Of a DNA stretch of 10,831 nucleotides, positions 6,173 through 10,831 are shown piece by piece. This DNA is from Flavobacteriia bacterium (GTDB taxonomy: Bacteria > Bacteroidota > Bacteroidia > Flavobacteriales > Flavobacteriaceae), in contig JAHBAN010000003.1 in assembly GCA_018500075.1 (NCBI GenBank), positions 1 to 10,831 of the forward strand. Reading direction: 5' to 3'. Below the pieces are notes generated by a model, which saw nothing but the letters and a program-made list of their open reading frames with translations, made no database searches and had not been told where the DNA came from. Positions within the stretch are counted from its first letter, which is position 1, and every line of letters starts with the position of its first letter. A program made the position numbers and the translations under genes.

Positions 6173-7220
6173 CAAGCGCTCCACTGTCATAACGCGCCGC
6201 CATCTCGTCCAGGCTCAAGGGCGTGATCTTGCCCGCCTGACCCGCCGTGCCAAAGCGCTCGAAACGGTCAAGACAGACCTCCTCCATCGCCTGCATCGCA
6301 GGGATCATAAACTTGCGGGGGTCAAATTCCTTGGGCATATCCTTGGCAATCTTGCGCCATGTGCCGGTGATGGCCATACGGTTGTCGGTGTCGATATTGA
6401 CCTTGCGCACACCAGACTTGATCCCGCGCTCGATCTCTTCCACAGGCACACCGTAAGTCTGCGGCATCTCGCCGCCAAAATCATTGATAAGGTCTTGAAG
6501 ATATTGCGGAACCGATGAGGAGCCATGCATCACCAGATGCACATTCGGGATCTTCGCATGGATCTCTTCAATCCGCTTGATCGCAAGGGTTTCCCCCGTC
6601 GGTTTCTTGGAAAACTTATAGGCGCCATGGCTTGTGCCGCAGGCAATCGCCAGCGCATCCACCTGCGTGAGCTTCACAAATTCGGCCGCCTCTTCCGGGT
6701 CGGTCAGAAGCTGGTCCTCGCTGAGCTTGCCGCTCGCGCCCGAGCCGTCTTCCTCTGCGGCTTCCCCGGTCTCAAGGCTGCCCAGAACGCCAAGCTCGCC
6801 CTCCACAGACGCCCCGACCCAATGCGCCATCCGCGCGACTTTCTTGGTGATATCGACATTATAGTCCCAGTCCGCCGGCGTCTTCATATCCGCCTCCAGC
6901 GAGCCGTCCATCATCACGCTGGTAAAGCCGTGCTTGATCGCGGAAAGACAGGTCTGCTCGTTGTTGCCATGGTCCTGATGCATACAGAGCGGAATAGCAG
7001 GATACATCTCCGCCAGCGCCCGAATGATATGAGACAGCATCACATCCCCCGCATAGGCCCGCGCGCCCCGACTCGCCTGCATGATCACCGGCGCATTGGC
7101 CTTCTCGGCCGCCTTCATAATGGCGAGCCCCTGCTCCATATTGTTGATATTGAAAGCCGGCACGCCATAGTCGTTTTCAGCAGCATGATCGAGCAATTGG
7201 CGGAGCGTGATAAGAGCCAT
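6165..7220 (-). CDS. fba: Class II fructose-1,6-bisphosphate aldolase, Calvin-cycle subtype
   Basis: Reversibly joins dihydroxyacetone phosphate and glyceraldehyde 3-phosphate to fructose 1,6-bisphosphate; the Calvin-type enzyme may also make sedoheptulose 1,7-bisphosphate. The 351 residues fit the CbbA-like subtype. Seen in order: MALITLRQLLDHAAENDYGVPAFNINN, QASRGARAYAGD (48-59), CMHQDHGN with catalytic Asp83 and zinc ligand His84, SVMMDGSLEAD, SVEGELGVLGSLETG (138-152), GTSHGAYK with His198, HLVMHGSS with His232, and NIDTDNR (275-281). The reading frame is open to 7403, but the protein begins at 7220: this is the conserved N terminus and GAGG lies 6 bases upstream. It is 189 bp from fbp and overlaps rpe. 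A RuBisCO or phosphoribulokinase is not in the window, so a gluconeogenic role is equally possible. Confidence 0.95.
   Translation of the reverse strand: MALITLRQLLDHAAENDYGVPAFNINNMEQGLAIMKAAEKANAPVIMQASRGARAYAGDVMLSHIIRALAEMYPAIPLCMHQDHGNNEQTCLSAIKHGFTSVMMDGSLEADMKTPADWDYNVDITKKVARMAHWVGASVEGELGVLGSLETGEAAEEDGSGASGKLSEDQLLTDPEEAAEFVKLTQVDALAIACGTSHGAYKFSKKPTGETLAIKRIEEIHAKIPNVHLVMHGSSSVPQYLQDLINDFGGEMPQTYGVPVEEIERGIKSGVRKVNIDTDNRMAITGTWRKIAKDMPKEFDPRKFMIPAMQAMEEVCLDRFERFGTAGQAGKITPLSLDEMAARYDSGALDV
6179..6182 (-). promoter_or_regulatory. Ribosome-binding site that sets the rpe start
   Basis: GGAG on the minus strand, 6 bases before the ATG at 6172. It lies inside the fba coding sequence and favours 6172 over the in-frame ATG at 6190. 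Confidence 0.6.
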
Positions 7221-7267
7221 CAGGAACCTCGTGATATGATAAGCAGATGTGCGCCTGCTTATCACGC
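7205..7267 (-). promoter_or_regulatory. Inverted-repeat array over the fba leader and start codon
   Basis: In the transcript, segment A (GCGUGAUAAGCAG, 7267-7255) can pair with segment B (CUGCUUAUCA, 7246-7237) in a perfect 10-bp hairpin with an 8-base loop, 16 bases before the start codon. A can instead pair with segment C (CUUAUCACGC, 7214-7205), codons 3-6 of fba, also over 10 bp, enclosing the ribosome-binding site and AUG. These pairings exclude each other. At DNA level CTTATCAC-like sites recur three times, so an operator is the alternative reading. Confidence 0.5.
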
Positions 7268-7331
7268 CTCTCCCCGAAAGAGCCAGCCCGTTCGCAAAAA
7301 CAAACCACCCGAAAACAACACCGCCCTGCTG

Positions 7332-7352
7332 TTTTTCTTTCCAGAAATATCC
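7332..7352 (-). repeat. GGATATTT intergenic element, copy C
   Basis: On the minus strand this reads GGATATTT, CTGG, AAAG, then five A. It follows two hairpins downstream of fbp and aligns without gaps to copies A and B, though the central segment is more divergent. It is preceded by CCCCCG, so the local reading CCCCCGGGATATTT is GC-rich then AT-rich. Confidence 0.5.
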
Positions 7353-7359
7353 CGGGGGT

Positions 7360-7377
7360 GCGGGGGCTGGCCCCCGC
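7360..7377 (-). terminator. GC hairpin downstream of fbp
   Basis: Arms GCGGGGG (7360-7366) and CCCCCGC (7371-7377) with a 4-base loop. It is very stable but not followed by a U-run on the minus strand, so it may stabilise the 3' end or act in a Rho-assisted stop rather than as a textbook terminator. Confidence 0.5.
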
Positions 7378-7386
7378 TCCGGTCGG

Positions 7387-7403
7387 ATGGCCCAAAGGGC
7401 CAT
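7387..7403 (-). terminator. Hairpin immediately after the fbp stop codon
   Basis: Arms ATGGCCC (7387-7393) and GGGCCAT (7397-7403) around a 3-base loop, six bases past the fbp stop. It is extended by two more pairs after one mismatch (7384-7385 with 7405-7406). There is no U-run. Together with the second hairpin at 7360-7377 it suggests that fbp transcripts often end here and that fba has its own promoter or is reduced by partial termination. Confidence 0.5.
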
Positions 7404-7409
7404 TCGAAA

Positions 7410-8348
7410 TCAGCCCTGATAATAGTCCTTCACGCTGCTCACTTCTTCGCTCGAGCCAAAAACAAGCGGCGTGCGCGCATGAAGCTCGGGCGCGCTCTTG
7501 TCCAGAATCCGCAGCTCCCCGTCATGGGCCTGCCCGCCGGCCTGCTCGATCAAAAAGGCAATCGGCGCACATTCATAAAGCATCCGTAAGCGCCCGTTTT
7601 CATAGCCTTTGCGCGCATCCGCAGGATAGAGAAACACCCCGCCCCGCGTCAGGATGCGGTGGGTTTCCGCCACAAGGCTCGCCACCCAGCGCATATTCAT
7701 ACTCTTGCCCTTCGGCCCGGTCTCGCCCGCCTCACAGGCTTCAATATAGGCCCTCGCACCGGGCACCCAGTGGCGGCGGTTGCTGGCGTTGATCGCGTAT
7801 TCCTTGGTCGCTTGAGGGATTTGCTTGCCGCTCTCCACAAGGATAAACTCCCCGCTGGCCGGGTCCATCGCATAGATCAGCACACCCGCGCCAAAGGTCA
7901 CAGCCATGCCGGTTTGCGGCCCGAAGACAATATATCCCCCCGCCACCTGCTCCCGTGCTGGGCGCAAAAAGCTCTCCTCTGCGCCCTCTTTGGCCTCAAA
8001 AATCGAAAAAATAGTCCCGATCGAGACATTCACATCAATGTTGGACGAGCCATCCAGCGGGTCGATCGCCAGCGCATATTTCCCCGCCCCGAGGTCGAGC
8101 ACGCCCTCTTGCTCCTCAGAGGCATAGTAGCGCACCGCCGTGTCGCGCAGCGCGGCTTCAAACATCTCATCCGCCATCACATCCAGCGCTTTTTGCCCGT
8201 CGCCATCACTGTTTTCGCCTACTTCCTCGCTGAGCGACGCGCCCAGCGCGCCCCGCGCAATGATCGCGGCCACCTCACGGCCAACACGGGTCAGCGCCTC
8301 CATCACAGGCAGCAAATCGGCGGGAATATGATCGGATGAAAGCGGCAT
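7410..8348 (-). CDS. fbp: Class 1 fructose-1,6-bisphosphatase
   Basis: Hydrolyses fructose 1,6-bisphosphate to fructose 6-phosphate, the committed gluconeogenic step that is also used in the Calvin cycle; cytoplasmic and Mg-dependent. The 312 residues are slightly short of the typical 330 but all core parts are present: SEEQEG with metal-binding Glu78-Glu79, IDPLDGSSNIDVNVSIGTIF with Asp96 and Asp99, GYIVFGPQTGM, KGKSMNMRWVASLVAE, the Tyr-rich GGVFLYPADARKGYENGRLRMLYE region (236-259, Glu259 likely a metal ligand) and a final IEQAGGQA. The start at 8348 has AAGGA 8 bases upstream and no competing start. It is first in a minus-strand group with fba and rpe, and divergent from the ligase gene. 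Confidence 0.96.
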   Translation of the reverse strand: MPLSSDHIPADLLPVMEALTRVGREVAAIIARGALGASLSEEVGENSDGDGQKALDVMADEMFEAALRDTAVRYYASEEQEGVLDLGAGKYALAIDPLDGSSNIDVNVSIGTIFSIFEAKEGAEESFLRPAREQVAGGYIVFGPQTGMAVTFGAGVLIYAMDPASGEFILVESGKQIPQATKEYAINASNRRHWVPGARAYIEACEAGETGPKGKSMNMRWVASLVAETHRILTRGGVFLYPADARKGYENGRLRMLYECAPIAFLIEQAGGQAHDGELRILDKSAPELHARTPLVFGSSEEVSSVKDYYQG

Positions 8349-8513
8349 GGGCTGATTCCTTTAAACTGTCTCCTCTCCCTATCACAGATTTCTGGCAGGA
8401 ATTGAATCCCCTGTTCCGTCGCAACGTCACGGCCACCGCCGTCGCGAAACAGGCTTGGAGTTCTCGCCGTCTCACGGTTAGGCTGGCGCAAAACAAAACG
8501 GGAGGAGGCCCCA
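8349..8513. promoter_or_regulatory. Divergent intergenic region (fbp / acyl-CoA ligase)
   Basis: These 165 bp should contain promoters in both directions. Rightward, TTGGAG (8455-8460) and TTAGGC (8478-8483) are 17 bp apart, a weak sigma-70-like pair, and the ligase ribosome-binding site GGAGGAG is at 8501-8507. Leftward I see only a poor candidate, TTCAAT about 16 bp before TGATAG on the minus strand. No convincing CbbR or other operator palindrome was found. Confidence 0.35.
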
Positions 8514-10148
8514 ATGCAGGGCATGATGATGCAGCAAGCGCTGCTGGTCAGCGATATTCTGAGCTACGCCGCCGATGCACATGGCGACAGCGAGATCATT
8601 TCCGTGCGCACAGAGGGCGACCTTCACCGCCAGACCTACCGCGAAACAGCGGCCCGCGTGGCCCAGCTCGCCCATGCGCTCAAAGCACAAAACATCCAGA
8701 CAGGCGACCGCGTGGCGACACTGGCGTGGAACGGCCATCGCCATTTTGAGCTATACTATGGCGTCTCGGGCATCGGCGCGGTCGTGCATACGATCAACCC
8801 GCGCCTGTCTCCCGAACAGCTCATCTATATCGTCAACCACGCCGCCGATAAGATGCTCTTCACCGATGTCACATTTGTGCCCCTGCTTGAGGCTGTGAAA
8901 GATCACCTGCCCCAAGGCCTCACCTACGTGGTCATGACGGACCGCGCCCATATGCCGGAAAACACCCTTGGCGCGCTCTGCTATGAGGAGCTGCTCATGG
9001 ACCAGCCCACAAAAATCGACTGGCCGCAAATGGACGAAAACACAGCCGCCGCGCTCTGCTATACCTCCGGCACAACAGGCAACCCAAAGGGCGCGCTCTA
9101 CTCGCACCGCTCCACAGTGCTGCACGCGCTCTATGTCACGCTCGTGCTCGGCGCCGGCTACCCGCCCGCCTCAAAGATCCTTCCGGTCGTGCCCCAGTTT
9201 CACGTCAACGCATGGGGTCTGCCCTATGCCGCGCCGCTCATGGGCCACTCTCTGGTGATGCCGGGCGCAGCACTGGACGGCCCGAGCCTCTTTGCCCTCA
9301 TGAACAGCGAGAAGGTTTTTTCCGCTTGGGGCGTGCCAACGGTCTGGCAGGGCCTCATGGCTGAGATCAAGGCCCAAGGCCACAAGCCCGAGGGCTTTAG
9401 CGAAGTCGTGGTCGGCGGCTCCGCCGCCCCACGCTCGATGATCGAAGGCTTTGAGAGGCTCGGGGTCGATGTCGTCCACGCCTGGGGCATGACCGAAATG
9501 AGCCCGATCGGCACCCACGGCAAAATGCCTGAATGGGTCAAGTCGAAAAGCTTTGACGAGCAAATCGACAAAAAGTCCCTTCAGGGCCGCCGCATCTTCG
9601 GGGTTGATCTCAAGATCAACGACGAAGACGGCAACCGCCTGCCCCATGACGGCGAGGCCGCAGGCGAGCTGTTTGTGCGCGGCAACGGGATCATCTCGGG
9701 CTATTTCAACAATGAAGACGCCAGCAAGGCCGCCTTTGACGCCGAGGGCTGGTTTGGCACCGGCGACATCGCCAGCATTGATCCAGAAGGCTTCCTCAAC
9801 ATTCAGGACCGCGCCAAAGATCTGGTCAAATCGGGCGGCGAGTGGATCAGCTCGATTGATCTGGAAAACACCGCCGTCTCCCACGAGGGGATCGCCAGCT
9901 GCGCCGTCATCGCAATACCCCACCCCAAATGGGACGAACGGCCCGTTCTGGTCGCCGTGCCCGCAGGCGAGGCCCGCCCGAGCCTTGATGCGCTGCACGC
10001 GCATATGGGCGAGCATTTTGCCAAATGGCAGCTGCCCGACGATCTGGTCTGGGTTGACGCCCTGCCCCTGACGGCCACGGGCAAAGTGAGCAAGCTCACC
10101 CTCAGAGCACAATTTAAAGACTATATTCTCCCGGAGCTGCGCCCATGA
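8514..10148 (+). CDS. AMP-forming acyl-CoA ligase (DmdB / fatty-acyl-CoA ligase type)
   Basis: Activates a carboxylic acid with ATP to an acyl-adenylate and then to the CoA thioester; a cytoplasmic ANL-superfamily enzyme of 544 residues, normal for the family. The P-loop YTSGTTGNPKG is at 183-193, PQFHVNAWGLPYAAPL at 227-242, the adenine-binding WGMTEMSPIG at 324-333, GWFGTGD with ribose-binding Asp418, hinge QDRAKDLVKSGGEWIS (431-446) and the catalytic Lys524 in PLTATGKVSK. The N-terminal part (YYGVSGIGAVVHTINPRLSPEQLIYIVNH) resembles 3-methylthiopropionyl-CoA ligase DmdB and medium/long-chain ligases of roseobacters. The acid used is not decided by the sequence. The start is supported by GGAGGAG 6 bases upstream. 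It overlaps the next gene by 4 bp (ATGA). Confidence 0.93.
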   Translation: MQGMMMQQALLVSDILSYAADAHGDSEIISVRTEGDLHRQTYRETAARVAQLAHALKAQNIQTGDRVATLAWNGHRHFELYYGVSGIGAVVHTINPRLSPEQLIYIVNHAADKMLFTDVTFVPLLEAVKDHLPQGLTYVVMTDRAHMPENTLGALCYEELLMDQPTKIDWPQMDENTAAALCYTSGTTGNPKGALYSHRSTVLHALYVTLVLGAGYPPASKILPVVPQFHVNAWGLPYAAPLMGHSLVMPGAALDGPSLFALMNSEKVFSAWGVPTVWQGLMAEIKAQGHKPEGFSEVVVGGSAAPRSMIEGFERLGVDVVHAWGMTEMSPIGTHGKMPEWVKSKSFDEQIDKKSLQGRRIFGVDLKINDEDGNRLPHDGEAAGELFVRGNGIISGYFNNEDASKAAFDAEGWFGTGDIASIDPEGFLNIQDRAKDLVKSGGEWISSIDLENTAVSHEGIASCAVIAIPHPKWDERPVLVAVPAGEARPSLDALHAHMGEHFAKWQLPDDLVWVDALPLTATGKVSKLTLRAQFKDYILPELRP

Positions 10149-10831
10149 TGACCCCTTCCTCTCTGTTTGATCTCACAGGCAAGGTCGCGCTTGTCACCGG
10201 CGGCGCCACAGGCATTGGCCGCATGGCCGCCGAGGGCCTTGTCGCCGCCGGCGCGCGCGTGCTCATTGCCTCGCGCAAGGCCGAGGCCTGCGAGGCCGTC
10301 GCCGCCGAGCTGAACGCCATGGGCTATGGCGGACAGGCCGAAGGCTTTGGCGGCGATGTCGCCTCCGAAGAGGGCATCACCGCTCTGGTCACCGAGGTGC
10401 AAAACCGCACCGACAGGCTGCATATCCTGATGAACAACGCAGGCCGCTCCTGGGGCGCGCCGATGGGCCAGCATCCCTATGACGCTTGGGACAAGCTCCT
10501 CAAACTCAATGTGCAAGGTATGTTTCACCTGACACAATCGCTGCTGCCCCTGCTGCTCAAGGCTGCCAGCTTTGAAGACCCCGCCCGCGTGGTCAATGTC
10601 GGCTCCGTCATGGGCGAGGTGCCCAAAGGCACAGCGACCTATTCCTACGCCGTGTCCAAAGGCGCTGTGCATCACATGACCCGTGTGCTCTCCAATGATC
10701 TGGCCCCCGAGTTCATCACGGTAAACGCCATCGCGCCGGGGCCTTTCCCGTCCAAAATGACAGATTTCGCCCTCGGGTCCGAAGAGGGCCGCGCAGAATC
10801 AGCCAAAGGCGTGCCCTTGGGCCGCGTCGGA
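10145..10831 (+). CDS. SDR-family oxidoreductase (partial, 3' end outside window)
   Basis: Short-chain dehydrogenase/reductase, 229 codons seen with the C terminus cut by the window edge. The Rossmann glycine motif TGGATGIG is at 18-25. The basic ASRK after the second strand (42-45) suggests NADP(H). NNAG is at 97-100, Asn122 in LNVQG, Ser154 in NVGS, and Tyr168-Lys172 in YAVSK complete the catalytic tetrad, followed by APGPFPSKM. The overall pattern resembles the RhlG-like 3-oxoacyl reductase branch, but the substrate is unknown. Two adjacent ATG codons (10145, 10148) are possible starts; the first overlaps the ligase stop as ATGA, giving translational coupling. It most likely works on the same acyl-CoA route as the ligase. 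Confidence 0.93.
   Translation, partial: MMTPSSLFDLTGKVALVTGGATGIGRMAAEGLVAAGARVLIASRKAEACEAVAAELNAMGYGGQAEGFGGDVASEEGITALVTEVQNRTDRLHILMNNAGRSWGAPMGQHPYDAWDKLLKLNVQGMFHLTQSLLPLLLKAASFEDPARVVNVGSVMGEVPKGTATYSYAVSKGAVHHMTRVLSNDLAPEFITVNAIAPGPFPSKMTDFALGSEEGRAESAKGVPLGRVG

Noticed and set aside
6173..6190. Upstream ATG as rpe start
   Set aside because: It adds MTVERL, which is not part of the usual Rpe N terminus, and lacks a ribosome-binding site, while 6172 has GGAG at the right distance.
7221..7403. 61-residue N-terminal extension of the aldolase
   Set aside because: The frame runs through the hairpins and the GGATATTT element; the conserved protein begins MALITLRQLL at 7220 with its own GAGG.
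6525..7589. 354-codon plus-strand frame
   Set aside because: Antisense shadow of fba and fbp; low-complexity basic composition and no family resemblance.
9171..10112. 313-codon minus-strand frame
   Set aside because: Antisense to the acyl-CoA ligase, whose motifs are intact; no initiation signal.

Overview
The window looks like ordinary chromosome from an alphaproteobacterium, most likely order Rhodobacterales (Roseobacter/Paracoccaceae group). This rests on GC-rich coding sequence, the close resemblance I recall of the Fbp, class II aldolase, Rpe and acyl-CoA ligase proteins to those of that group, and a GGATATTT intergenic element after minus-strand genes that I associate with those genomes. 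The assignment is from recognition of protein sequence, not a search. I see no rRNA, tRNA, insertion sequence, prophage, CRISPR array or recognisable defence system.

Layout. Positions 1-3687 (minus strand) carry a peptide/nickel-type (Dpp/Opp) ABC importer in the order substrate-binding protein, permease B, permease C, ATPase. The last three overlap by 4 bp, and the ATPase runs off the left edge. A perfect 13-bp stem-loop sits between the binding-protein gene and the first permease gene. Positions 3688-4141 are a 454-bp non-coding stretch, the most structured DNA in the window: a 33-bp tandem repeat of small palindromes (3.5 copies), three tandem 11-bp GTGCAC repeats, a C8 run and four GTTAAC sites. 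Positions 4142-8348 (minus strand) hold fbp, fba (Calvin-cycle subtype), rpe and an M20-family deacylase/peptidase. fba and rpe overlap by 8 bp. fbp and fba are separated by 189 bp with two hairpins and an inverted-repeat array at the fba ribosome-binding site. Positions 8349-8513 are a divergent intergenic region. From 8514 (plus strand) an acyl-CoA ligase of the DmdB/fatty-acyl type overlaps by 4 bp an SDR oxidoreductase that runs off the right edge.

Working together. Fbp, Fba and Rpe act in gluconeogenesis and pentose-phosphate (or Calvin) carbon flow. The importer and the M20 hydrolase could form an uptake-and-hydrolysis pair for peptides or N-acyl compounds; this is inference from proximity. 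The ligase and SDR form a two-gene start of an acyl-CoA catabolic or modifying operon.

No gene here suggests a wholly new system. The points worth checking are non-coding: possible alternative RNA structures at the fba start, a strand-asymmetric (G-U containing) hairpin over the ribosome-binding site of the M20 gene, the repeat-rich 3.9-4.1 kb region, and a short element repeated three times downstream of minus-strand genes.
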